Source: Prostheceraeus crozeri
Taxonomy: Eukaryota > Platyhelminthes > Polycladida > Euryleptidae
Assembly: GCA_907163375.1 (NCBI GenBank)
Contig: CAJQUW010000578.1
Coordinates: 1 to 64,000 of the forward strand
DNA: 64,000 nucleotides
Direction of reading: 5' to 3'
Part shown: one piece after another, positions 8,505 through 16,883 of the stretch
How the letters are laid out: every line of letters starts with the position of its first letter
How positions within the stretch are numbered: the first letter of the stretch is position 1
Translations under genes and position numbers: made by a program
The notes under the pieces: model-generated
What the model saw: only the letters and a program-made list of their open reading frames with translations
Told to the model about the DNA's origin: nothing
Databases searched by the model: none

Positions 8505-9095
8505 ATGGCACGTTCAAGCATCGCCTTTGCCGATTTGAAAAGAAACGTTTCAGACACTATTGTGAACGAGGAACAACGGGAGAAGTGTATTGATATGCCA
8601 ACAGAATTTCAGGAGAAATATCTTAAAACAAGGGAAAAAGAAGTCATCCATGCATCGAAAACATTCAGAGAATTTTTAGTGATAAATCGATTTGAAGACA
8701 CATTGCAAGATAACGCCATCAATATCAGTTCAAACTATAATTTTGAAGAAGAAATTCAAAGAGACATCTTACCATCAGAGCCAGCTATTTTTTTAGGAGT
8801 TTTAAGAAGAGAAGAAGACATTTCGGTGAACAATACTGTGAAGTTATCGTTGTTAAAAGGAAGAGCTTTGACTATAATCCGTGGAAGTGGTCATGTTTGT
8901 AAACAATTAGGTTATTCGAGCGGCTATAGCATCTTTTTAAGAAAATTTTATAAACTATATTTACGATTTCCGTTTATTAAGAACTCGACGGAATCTATAT
9001 CATTTTTCAAAAGGAACTTCGCTATTATTGACTCGTATCTTCGCCATGGGAGACAACGCCCAACCCTTGATCAAATTTTAAACTCAATCAATTGA
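8505..9095 (+). CDS. Element 2 protein of unknown function (196 aa)
   Basis: The frame is open from ATG at 8505 (MARSSIAFADLKRN). It has an acidic middle (NFEEEIQRDILPSEP) and a basic, aromatic C-terminal third (LRKFYKLYLRFPFIKN). No transmembrane segment, zinc ligands or known catalytic motif can be seen. An upstream in-frame TTG is not needed, because the ATG has AAA before it and GC after it. It looks whole. It is the leftmost complete gene of element 2. I do not recognise its family. Confidence 0.55.
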   Translation: MARSSIAFADLKRNVSDTIVNEEQREKCIDMPTEFQEKYLKTREKEVIHASKTFREFLVINRFEDTLQDNAINISSNYNFEEEIQRDILPSEPAIFLGVLRREEDISVNNTVKLSLLKGRALTIIRGSGHVCKQLGYSSGYSIFLRKFYKLYLRFPFIKNSTESISFFKRNFAIIDSYLRHGRQRPTLDQILNSIN

Positions 9096-9124
9096 AACGG
9101 TAAGCTACTCCCAATGGATAATAG

Positions 9125-9348
9125 TACTATGAGTATTACCTTATTTCAATTTACGAGAAACAATTGTATCATGCCATAATACATTTTAGTAACATATATT
9201 TTATTCGTTGCAAACCATACTACTTGTCGTCATTGGTTTTATAGTTCTATGAGCCTTACCTTATTTTACTCATACAGAAACAATTGTATCATGGCATAAC
9301 ACATTTTCTAGTCAACATACTTTATTCGTTGTAAACCATGCTACTTGT
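9125..9348. repeat. Tandem duplication, ~105-bp unit x2
   Basis: 9125-9227 and 9244-9348 share most of their sequence, including ACAATTGTATCATG and TTTATTCGTTG. The repeat fills the gap between the gene ending at 9095 and the minus-strand gene ending at 9420. Convergent 3' ends meet here. No gene is seen. Confidence 0.75.
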
Positions 9349-9419
9349 ACACAGCACTTGCCTGTGATGTGAATAACATATTTAAAAGATCGAAGATTGA
9401 AATGTGTCTTCGTTTTGCA

Positions 9420-9764
9420 TCAAGTTAAAGCTGTAGTAACAACAGGAATTCCAAGAACGCCAGATGAAATGACCATTGTTAAAGCACCTAAACTTATTGT
9501 TAAGGATATGCCAGTTCCTTGTGTTACAATCATTACTTTAGACCATCTCTTTCTTAATTTTTTATAATGTTCTAATCTTAATAATAATTGCGTTCCCTTA
9601 TTTTTCATATAACGTACTCTATCCTTGTGCTTTTCTTTATTCAATTCACTTATTTTTAACTGTGATAACGAAGGATATATTCTTGCGGTTTCTTCCACTT
9701 TCGTCGTCGCCGTTGCCGTCGTCGCCGTCCCCATTGCGGTTTCTTCCACTTCTGAGGTTTCCAT
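9420..9764 (-). CDS. Small membrane protein of element 2 (114 aa)
   Basis: The N-terminal 25 residues are Thr/Ala/Glu-rich. The middle (IYPSLSQLKISELNKEKHKD) is polar and helical. The C-terminal third carries a long hydrophobic stretch (ISLTISLGALTMVISSGVLG) that could cross or hairpin into a membrane. Small proteins of this layout occur in other Polinton-like elements, but I know no function for them. It is divergent from the spliced gene at 10120. The frame looks whole. Confidence 0.5.
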   Translation of the reverse strand: METSEVEETAMGTATTATATTKVEETARIYPSLSQLKISELNKEKHKDRVRYMKNKGTQLLLRLEHYKKLRKRWSKVMIVTQGTGISLTISLGALTMVISSGVLGIPVVTTALT

Positions 9765-9779
9765 TTTTATAGAAATATT

Positions 9780-10000
9780 TTGAATAAATATTTTGAATAC
9801 AATCTTCTGGCATATTGAGACTACGTGATATTTTGAGGCAACTTAAATTCTCGTCTGCCTAAATTTTCAAAATTCTTAGACCAAGTGATATTTTGAGACA
9901 ACTTAAATTTTCGAAATTTGGAGACTATCTAAATTTTTGAAATTTGGTTTTTCGAAAGTTTGTCACTACCTAAATTTTTGAAATTTGGAGACTACCTAAA
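9780..10000. repeat. Degenerate repeats in divergent promoter region
   Basis: The phrase CTACCTAAATTTTTGAAATT recurs with variations several times, mixed with GTGATATTTTGAGACAACTT. The region separates the minus gene at 9764 from the plus gene whose first exon ends at 10122. It probably carries both promoters, but no clear TATA box is visible. Confidence 0.5.
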
Positions 10001-10119
10001 TTTTGAAAAATCTCGCAAGGTGTGATATCCGGTGCGAGCGAAGCGACGCGCCCGACATCATACCCTATACTACTGACGCACGTTCTCGCTCTACATTCCT
10101 ATTATATTATCCATTTGAA

Positions 10120-10189
10120 ATGGTAAGTCGGAACCTTCCTTCCTCTCCTTCCATGAGTGTTAGCTCAATAGCCTCTCTTTTATTTTCAG
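10120..10189 (+). promoter_or_regulatory. Start codon alone in exon 1, then a 67-nt intron
   Basis: TTGAA-ATG at 10120-10122 is followed directly by GTAAGT. The acceptor TATTTTCAG ends at 10189 and the next exon begins GCATCTACT, so the protein would begin Met-Ala-Ser-Thr. The polymerase gene of this element has the same arrangement (22518-22587) with an intron of the same length. A polypyrimidine run (CTTCCTTCCTCTCCTTCC) supports splicing. Confidence 0.65.
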
Positions 10190-10897
10190 GCATCTACTAA
10201 ATCTACTACATTTACAGGACAAGATAGTGTTCAGACGTTACAAGGATCTCTACAATCAGATCGTCTTATGTTAAGGCCAGTAGAAGAGACAACAAAGGTA
10301 CATAATCCTACCCCACTACAGCGTAAAATTAGACAAGCCATACGTTATTACGATCATAGTATAGTATTGCAAACGGGAATGATTCCTTCCACTGAAGTGA
10401 AGATATTGAACAATCAGTATGGGGAATACGTAGTCATTCCTGTGAATCCATACATTTGTCGCCAACTCGATATTATTGAAGAGTTTGCAACATTAAATAT
10501 GGACATCCCTACTCCCCTTAGCAAGGAATGGAAGGCGAGAGACGACAATGATACTCCATATAGAAAGATATGGGATGGTAAAAAGCTTTCTTTACCACTA
10601 TCGCATTGGTGCTCATACTATTATTAAAAGGAAGTAGATGAAGTGACACCCATCAGATGTGAAGACCTCGCAGAAGGCACTTGGAATATTGGTTTTGCTA
10701 TCAGTGGAATATATTATGGCTATCACCAGAACAGCAAATTAGCCTCTATATCGATGCATGCTCAATCCATCCTATATATACCAAAGCAACCAGACGTTCA
10801 TGACATTATTGATCAAATCCTCAACAAGAGCGGTACAAAGCGCAAGTCAGAGAAGAATGCTGTCGCTAAACGCAAGCCAAAGAAGGAGAATCAGTAG
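10190..10897 (+). pseudogene. Spliced element 2 gene; possible ssDNA-binding protein
   Basis: Exon 2 encodes a Ser/Thr-rich start, a helical stretch (QRKIRQAIRYYDHSIV), a central region with several aromatic residues, then GTWNIGFAISGIYYGYH and a lysine-rich end (KRKSEKNAVAKRKPKKENQ). The alternating hydrophobic pattern of the second half and the basic tail would suit an OB-fold single-stranded-DNA-binding protein, which replicating Polintons need. That is a guess from pattern. The gene has at least one break. Start choice rests on the splice arrangement described at 10120. Confidence 0.45.
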
Positions 10898-10899
10898 TC

Positions 10900-11057
10900 C
10901 TCACCTATATCTACCTTATGACAATTCGCTCATGTGCTTTGAGTGTCGTAGACGTGGACTTATCAGATACATTTTACTTCTTCGCTGCCATCATGTTATT
11001 TGTGTATTTTGTCGTGAACAGCATCAATGTACTTCATCATTTTGTGATATGTCATAG
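10900..11057 (+). CDS. RING-finger protein 1 (element 2)
   Basis: The frame encodes MCFECRRRGLIRYILLLRC followed by HHVICVFC and a later Cys pair. This is the C-x2-C ... C-H-x2-C-x2-C spacing of a short RING finger that binds two zinc ions and recruits ubiquitin-conjugating enzymes. Only the RING and a few flanking residues are seen, so the N-terminal extent is uncertain; ATG at 10933 is the first usable start. A second RING protein lies at 11730-12469. Confidence 0.6.
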
Positions 11058-11118
11058 GACTCTTCATCAGCTGAGCATAAATTTGTAATTTCCTTTTTAG
11101 TCATCTATCATCTTTTTT

Positions 11119-11676
11119 ATGGATTGTGAGGGTGAACCTGTACAGGAGCTCAGTGCTATTGCTATGGACAATTGGTCGTATCAAATTGTTAGTGTCTACC
11201 ATCAACATGCCAAGTGTGATCCCAACGCTGATGGCTGGGCGAGAAAGCACATCCATGGACTTAATCAGAAATAATTGCAAGATTATGGTTTTTCCAATGA
11301 ATGTGCTCTTCTTTTTGACTTTAAAAGATGGTTCTCAGCTTTTAATGTTGTATGTATCTTTTGCAATGATCCGACTAAGGAGAAGAAACTATTTCCCAAT
11401 CTAATCATCAATGATATTCTACTTCCACCTTGGGATAGTAGAGTTAATAAACACTATCATGAAGTCACTAAACGCTCTAAGGAATTGAGTGTTCCTGTTT
11501 TAAATGTTCGTTGTGGTCGCTACATTCATAATCAATGCTTTTTTCCTCCATATCTCAACACTGCTAAAGCAATGTTTGGTCATCATTGCTCTTTATATGA
11601 TAGCTGCCAACTGTGTCTATTTTATCTGTTTCAAACCCAAAATTTGCAATGCATGCTTGTTAAAGTCGTTCAATAA
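11119..11676 (+). pseudogene. DEDDh-type 3'-5' exonuclease-like protein (element 2)
   Basis: The start MDCEGEPVQELSAIAMD gives the D-x-E pair of the DEDD exonuclease fold. A KHIHGLN stretch follows. Near the C-terminus, GHHCSLYDS provides the H-x4-D of the DEDDh subclass. The family trims DNA or RNA 3' ends and also includes antiviral-defence antagonists and proofreaders. The copy is broken. The assignment rests on motif spacing, not a full alignment. The neighbours on either side are RING-finger genes. Confidence 0.5.
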
Positions 11677-11729
11677 ATGCTTTTTGAAGAGATTTGTTAT
11701 TTTCATGCAACGGGTGGGATAGATGAAGG

Positions 11730-12469
11730 ATGATAATGTCTTTCTCAAATGATTGTGGAACATTAAGTTTTCATAGACAAAGCTTAAATGGAACTATTCA
11801 AGATTGTGTGATAACTTTTCATAAAGATGAGATCAACATCAAATCAGTTATTGGTGATACTGGCACTCTATTTTGAAGTTAATGGATACCTTTTCTAATA
11901 GAATTGTAATGGCGAGATTAGTTGCAAAAATTCATTTCAGCCATTTTGGGAAAGAAGAGGTAGAAGATCGTTTCTTCCACTTTGCTTCTTATTCGATGGA
12001 AGTTGTAAATAATCCCGAAGAACTTTTTGAAAGACATATGGGAAGAATTGCTCAACGTCTTGATCCATTTAACCATCATGGTAGCAGTCTAGTGATTGAA
12101 GCGATTTCACATATATATTCACATTCAACTTTGTATAAAAGAAACTTAAAGATGCAATGGTACTTGATCGTAGCACAATTGGTTTTCGAGTTGTGTCTAC
12201 TTACTCTCGAAGTATATTCCTTCTGTACATGTGTCTATTATTTAGAAAAAGTTAGCAAGTTCATGTCTTCAAAAAGACTTGCTTTGGAAGTTGTTAGTAA
12301 GAGTGAAAAGATGTGCAATGTATGTAAGCGAAAGGATGGAAGTGAAAAACGCATCTTGAAGAGATGTAAGCATACTTTCTGCCAGCGCTGTTTCATGCGA
12401 TACTGCATTCAACTTTGTCAATATAGTCACTGTGATATAGCTCATTTTGAGTGTCACTTCTGTCATTAA
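11730..12469 (+). pseudogene. RING-finger protein 2 with a long N-terminal region (element 2)
   Basis: The region begins MSFSNDCGTLSFHRQS and runs through a helical part (ELFERHMGRIAQRLDPF, SLVIEAISHIYSH) and a hydrophobic segment. It ends in a RING finger: MCNVCKRKDG ... RCKHTFCQRCF ... ECHFC. The Cys-His-Cys order is that of a classical C3HC4 RING, expected to act as a ubiquitin ligase. The N-terminal part recalls the region before the polymerase domains in Polinton proteins, but weakly. It is broken. Confidence 0.55.
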
Positions 12470-12510
12470 AGTTGGCACCTATGCAAATGTGGAAAAATCA
12501 AGTTGTAACA

Positions 12511-12864
12511 ATGGTTAAGAGAAAAATGGCGAAACGCAAAAGTCGAAGGTCTTCAAAATTTTCTGAGGCCATTCGAGCTCTTCAACGAATGAAAGGAAAT
12601 CAGCAATAAAATGCTTTACGACATGCTAATGATAAATTTATTCGAGAAATTGTTTCTCATGTGAGAAGTTTGAGGACAAAGAAATCATCACAACAACGAA
12701 AGTGACATAGTACAAAATTGCGATTCATCTCCAATCCTAAAGTTGCCCTTCAAAGAAAGAGGAAAACTCTAACACAAAAGGGTGGTTTCCTTTCAGTGTT
12801 ACTCGCGCTGTTAGCTCCTGTAGTAGGTGACCTATTGGGTAGGATCTTTAATCCTAAGCGTTAA
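12511..12864 (+). pseudogene. pX-like basic virion protein (element 2)
   Basis: The gene starts MVKRKMAKRKSRRSSKF, has a middle with NDKFIREIVSHVRSL, and ends in GGFLSVLLALLAPVVG. The arginine/lysine-rich body followed by a GGFL-hydrophobic segment is the layout of adenovirus pX and of pX-like proteins in Polintons and adintoviruses. The protein is expected to be packaged with DNA and to be cut by the maturation protease. It is broken. It lies directly upstream of the packaging ATPase. Confidence 0.65.
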
Positions 12865-12895
12865 TTATGCAAATATTGAATCCCAAAGTATTAAA

Positions 12896-13432
12896 ATGGA
12901 TTTCAGACTTCAATGTGATAAAGTTCTGACTGTATCAGGCCCATCCCATGCAGGTGGAACTGTTTTCATTCTTTTGCTAGATAAAAGGAAAGAATTGTTT
13001 AGGGAACCTATCAATCGAGTGATTTGGTGTTATGGCATTTATCAGCCGTCACTCTTTCAGGAATTTCAACGTCGTAACTTTATTCGGAATGAAGAAATTA
13101 TTCCAGTGGATAAGATTCAGTCCAATGATGTCGTTGTATTGGATGATCTATTAAAAGAAAGCAAGAATTCTAAAGATGTTACATATATGTTCACTTGCGC
13201 AGTACATCACAAAAGATGCTTTATAATCTATATCACGCAAAATTTGTTTCCTCATGGGAAAGAAGCCCGCACACGAAACCTGAACACACACTATTACGCA
13301 ATTTTTAAGAATCCACAAGATAGAAGTCAATTTGAAATTTTAGCGCGACAAGTTGCGCCAAGAGGTTCTAAAGCCTTAATTGAAATTTTTTACTTATTTA
13401 TTGATTTTACACAAGTGTCCGGAAGAATTTAG
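12896..13432 (+). CDS. FtsK/HerA-type genome-packaging ATPase (element 2)
   Basis: Starting at ATG 12896 (MDFRLQCDKVLTVSGP), the protein shows a P-loop region, then RVIWCYGIYQP, a Walker-B-type stretch (NDVVVLDDLLKES), and IIYITQNLFPHGKEARTRNL with YYAIFKNPQDRSQ. These lines match the A32-like packaging ATPase shared by Polintons and adintoviruses, which pumps the genome into the capsid. Length (178 residues) is somewhat short for the family. The frame is open throughout. It sits between the pX-like gene and a small conserved virion gene, a typical neighbourhood. Confidence 0.85.
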   Translation: MDFRLQCDKVLTVSGPSHAGGTVFILLLDKRKELFREPINRVIWCYGIYQPSLFQEFQRRNFIRNEEIIPVDKIQSNDVVVLDDLLKESKNSKDVTYMFTCAVHHKRCFIIYITQNLFPHGKEARTRNLNTHYYAIFKNPQDRSQFEILARQVAPRGSKALIEIFYLFIDFTQVSGRI

Positions 13433-13477
13433 ATTTCGAAGTGATATTTTGAAAGAGCCTATGATTGTCTACAAACT

Positions 13478-14148
13478 ATGAGTTCTTTTTCTCGCATGGT
13501 TATTATTCCTCAGGATGAATATGTGCAATTGACTGCCATGCAACAAGTAAGACAACCTCTCACAAATCAAATTTATATGAATGAATTAAATTATCAGCAA
13601 AATGCGCATATCAAAGATCCACATCGTGCTGTATTATTACAATCGGAAACTGTCGAAGAATTAAAAAGTTTGAAGAATAAGATGCGTGACTCTGTTTCGA
13701 CTGGTACACCTTTAGCATCTCGCGCACATCCAATGTCCCTTTTCAACAGCATTGAACCATATCTCACTGTGAATGATAGAGGTGAAATCATTTCAGATGA
13801 AAATGAAATTATTAACGCTTCACTTTATAAAGACTTAATTCAGTATGCAACACGCAGAAAGCTCCGTCAAGGCTATGTCCCACCTGGTTGGTCTTATTTC
13901 TTAAACTATTGAAAAAGCACAATGTTCCAAAATTTGCTTTGAATAATGAAACATTGAAAGAAATTGATTCTATTTCAGCAGTTGATGCCACTTCATCTAC
14001 TTCACCGGTTAAGAGTAAAATGAAAATGCCAAGGAATTGGTTTAAGAGATCATCTTCTAAATCCCCTCCCACACCCATCAAGCAAACAAAAGGAAGAGAA
14101 CGGCGTAGAACAACTCCTCCAAAGAAATACATGTTCTCAGACTATTAA
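13478..14148 (+). pseudogene. Conserved small Polinton protein with PPGW motif (element 2)
   Basis: The first part starts MSSFSRMVIIPQDEYVQLT. It includes EPYLTVNDRGEIISDENEI and ends in QGYVPPGWSYFLNY. The second part has a basic, Ser/Pro-rich tail ending PKKYMFSDY. Proteins with the IIP-x-DEY start and the PPGW block recur in Polinton-like elements downstream of the packaging ATPase. Their role is unknown. There is a break between the two parts. It converges on the TBP-like gene. Confidence 0.5.
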
Positions 14149-14167
14149 TATGAAGCAGATGTATTTC

Positions 14168-14764
14168 TTACCATGTAATGAGCCGCCGGAAGTAAATGTA
14201 ACTGTAACTTGTACTTGCTGTGCCAGCTCTCACAATGAGACCAATGTAAACGTAAATCCCATAAATCCTGTGGAAATCATTTATTTCAGATTTCAGTCCA
14301 GTATTGATAACTCTACTATTATGAAAGATTGCAACATGTGCAGGTAACCAGCAACTAATGACAGCCGCGGGAAAAAGTTCTGGTTCATAACACAAATTGA
14401 AACTGCTGGTATGAATCTCTAAAAACGATACATCTTCACTCAATTGAGTAGAGATCACCATATTGTCCACAGTCAGATTCGACATCACACACTTCTCCCT
14501 CTTCCATATCCGTCGTAGTAGTTTCTGCAGCTCTAAGCGCATTAACCGCGCTGATGAATGAGAAAGGGCGCCGAGAATCTGAACAGTTCCATTTGGGAAG
14601 AGTTGAAGATTCCGTAAATTGCTCATCTTCACCACTAACATTTGCGGTCGACCCGGATAATACTTGCTGTTTGGAATTTGTTGATGTAATGTTGCGAGAT
14701 GGATTTTCGTGTAGAGTCTGATGCGTCGGAGAATGTTGACGATGGTGTAGCGATGACGTTTCAT
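14168..14764 (-). CDS. TATA-binding protein-like factor encoded by element 2
   Basis: The 198-residue product follows the two-repeat plan of TBP. Repeat 1 runs from TIVNILRRIRLYTKIHLATL through YYPGRPQMLVVKM and FPNGTVQILGALS. Repeat 2 has VDNMVIS (TBP: QNMVGS), then SSFNLCYEPELFPAAVI, which contains the hallmark YEPELFP, and SRVINTGLKSE (TBP: GKVVLTGAK). TBP nucleates transcription at TATA boxes. The start is ATG at 14764, 37 nt after a TATA box (14801-14807). Length equals the TBP core, and the frame looks whole. It is very divergent from animal TBP, so it is not a recent host copy. Virus-borne TBPs are known from giant viruses. Confidence 0.82.
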   Translation of the reverse strand: MKRHRYTIVNILRRIRLYTKIHLATLHQQIPNSKYYPGRPQMLVVKMSNLRNLQLFPNGTVQILGALSHSSARLMRLELQKLLRRIWKREKCVMSNLTVDNMVISTQLSEDVSFLEIHTSSFNLCYEPELFPAAVISCWLPAHVAIFHNSRVINTGLKSEINDFHRIYGIYVYIGLIVRAGTASTSYSYIYFRRLITW

Positions 14765-14779
14765 GATGAAGAAATGAAT

Positions 14780-15104
14780 AAATAGAGCAATGTATCTTTC
14801 TTTTATACTTTTCCCGACTGCCTTGATGAAATGTGAAGTAGGTAGAAAGTTGTGAATGACAGATTTGAATTCGCTGTTTGTTGAGTCGCAACCATATGCG
14901 ATTTCCTATGCTCGAATGCTTTTTCATGTCGAAGTATTTTAAGTCCTTCATATTATGATTTAGAGACTGAAAATGTCGATATGATAAAGCAAATACTCTT
15001 CTTACATTTCCAGTATAATCTTTGAAACATACGTTACGTTCATGATCAGTCTCAACATATTGTAGGAAATCCAATTTCCAAGTCTTCATGATGGAGTGTG
15101 ACAT
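14780..15104 (-). CDS. PC4-like gene, copy 2 (tentative)
   Basis: The product starts MSHSIMKTWKLDFLQYVETD and is a paralogue of the gene at 15196-15495. The core NVCFKDYTGNVRRVFALSYR followed by a helix (SLNHNMKDLKYF) resembles the C-terminal domain of the transcription coactivator PC4, a beta-sheet followed by a helix that binds single-stranded DNA. The reading frame stays open beyond 14780 into the TBP-like gene, but similarity to the paralogue stops here. The family call is weak, while the duplication is clear. A TATA box lies 90 nt upstream. Confidence 0.5.
14801..14807 (-). promoter_or_regulatory. TATA box of the TBP-like gene
   Basis: The minus strand reads CGGGAAAAGTATAAAAGAAA, 37 nt before the start codon. 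The promoter of the next gene shares the layout (GGGGAAAAATATAAAAGATG). Confidence 0.6.
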
Positions 15105-15193
15105 TGTGTTGAAGATGGTGTCTGATTACGATTTGCGTAGGAATGCGATGAACTCGCGTCGAATGAATGACATAATGGAACGATGTACACATC

Positions 15194-15200
15194 TTTTATA
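15194..15200 (-). promoter_or_regulatory. TATA box of PC4-like copy 2
   Basis: GGGGAAAAATATAAAAGATG on the minus strand lies 90 nt before the start at 15104. It overlaps the stop codon of the upstream paralogue. Confidence 0.6.
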
Positions 15201-15495
15201 TTTTTCCCCATTTACATTTGCGAAATGAAAAATAGATGGAGAGATGAGAATGATAGATTTGAATTTCATTTCTGTGATGTTGAAGCCAAACTTGATTACC
15301 CAAGGAGACGAATTTCAACGTTTTGAAATATTCCAAATCCCTCATGATATCATTAAGATTGAAAAATTGTCGCCATGTTAATGTAATTCCTTTCGATGTA
15401 TTTCCATAAGAATCCTTGAAATGAACGTTTTCATCGCGATCAGCTTTGATATATTGTAGAGAGTCCAAAATCCAAGTCTTCATGATGTTATGCAA
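15196..15495 (-). CDS. PC4-like gene, copy 1 (tentative)
   Basis: The 99-residue product begins MHNIMKTWILDSLQYIKADR, with a core NVHFKDSYGNTSKGITLTWR followed by FNLNDIMRDLEYF. The block GNTSKGITLT plus helix parallels the GKKGISLS-x-EQW-x2-L pattern of PC4. PC4 binds single-stranded DNA and assists TBP-dependent transcription, which would fit the TBP-like gene two genes away. Alternatively it is an unrelated small DNA-binding protein. It is divergent from the penton-like gene at 15520 with only 24 bp between starts, holding TATATA. Confidence 0.5.
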   Translation of the reverse strand: MHNIMKTWILDSLQYIKADRDENVHFKDSYGNTSKGITLTWRQFFNLNDIMRDLEYFKTLKFVSLGNQVWLQHHRNEIQIYHSHLSIYFSFRKCKWGKI

Positions 15496-15519
15496 ATTGG
15501 TAATATATAGATTGCGGAA

Positions 15520-16872
15520 ATGAAAATGTCATTCTATCATGTTTTGCTTAGAAATGTCGCAACAAATAGATTTGTTGGCAATCGAGCTGCTATCTTTTCA
15601 ACTCCCATTGATAATATACAACAGCTGAATGGAAGGTGGGAAGTAGGCGTCACCCAAGTTGTTCAAAGTACCTATTTCTATACTTTTAATCATGAAGTGA
15701 TGACTATTAATATGAGACGTACAGATGCCTATCAGTGTGAAGAGGCATGTCGAGTTTACATTCCGAAATGGCCGAAGAAAGATTTCTCAACATGTAAAAA
15801 ATTCGTATTTGATTTCCTGAATAAAGCATGTAGGCACATTGTCGAGTTTACTCCCCACAGTGGTATATATGATCATATGTATCAAGCAGTTGATAAAGAT
15901 TGGATTGTTGCTTTGAGTCCGAGTTTAAGAAATGATTTAGATTACTTTGCTAGCGCCTTGACAAGCTATGATAATTATAAAGCTAATTACTATCCAAGAG
16001 GTTGCAAAATTTAAATTTATAAAGAGAAAGCCTATTATGTGGATCTTATTCCGGCAAGAAAGGCGAACATGACTCCTGAAGCATTATTGAGGAAATTTAA
16101 TTATCTCCTTCGAGTAGATGATGAACAAGTGGCAACATTATCTTGCAACAAAGGGTCTAATAATATCGTAATCAATAAACTAAATGATGATGATCTAGTA
16201 TTGGTTTGTTCAGAAGATTTTCATCAGTTCTTGCGACATCGTTCTGCAGCTCTTCATGGAAAATTTAATATGCGCTATCTGGGACATAATAGTTCAAATC
16301 AATTTGATACAGAATGGTCCATATCTTTATACAGAAAGTGTATAGATCCTCTAGGTGGTATCTTACATAAAACAAGAGTGTTGACACCTCGCATTGTCAA
16401 TTCAGTGAAATTGGCTATAAATTATTTGAATGAAGTGATTAATGAACAGCATATTTCTTTTTCTGAAAAAGAAGGTGTTCTGTCTCTTAGTGTAAGTGTG
16501 AAAAATATTGAGCTGATGATGGACAACACCCTGATGGACATTTTGGGATTTGATACAAATACTTTTAAAAGTGGTACTGTAACAAAAGCTAGCGCGAGCA
16601 TATCGTCATCGCGTCGTATTGACTATTTTCAGATATATTCCAATATTGGTGAAGATGTACGTGTGGGTGATGTTGAAGCTCCACTTCTAGCAATGATGCC
16701 CTACCAACCATAAGGCAATATTACTCTATCTGAGCATACTTTTCAGAAAGTGCATTATACAAACTTGAAATCAAACTATATACCACAAATTGATATTGCA
16801 ATTTATGACGATGCTGGTGCGTTGATTCTTTTTCATAAAGATGCTGTGACAAGTATCACACTCCATTTTTGA
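15520..16872 (+). pseudogene. Penton/minor-capsid-like protein A (element 2)
   Basis: The start MKMSFYHVLLRNVATNRF and the block QLNGRWEVGVTQVVQ match the conserved opening of a Polinton capsid-vertex protein family (short beta strands, then L-x-G-x-WEVG). Later parts include PEALLRKFNYLLRVDDEQV and a beta-rich end (SNYIPQIDIAIYDD). The family is thought to form pentons or other minor capsid parts. It is broken in a couple of places. A paralogue follows directly at 16884. Confidence 0.6.
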
Positions 16873-16883
16873 ATGAAGAATTA

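Noticed and set aside
14436-14779. C-terminal extension of PC4-like copy 2 over the TBP-like gene
   Set aside because: The paralogue ends at the corresponding place and the overlapping frame has low-complexity composition. The TBP frame is the real gene there.
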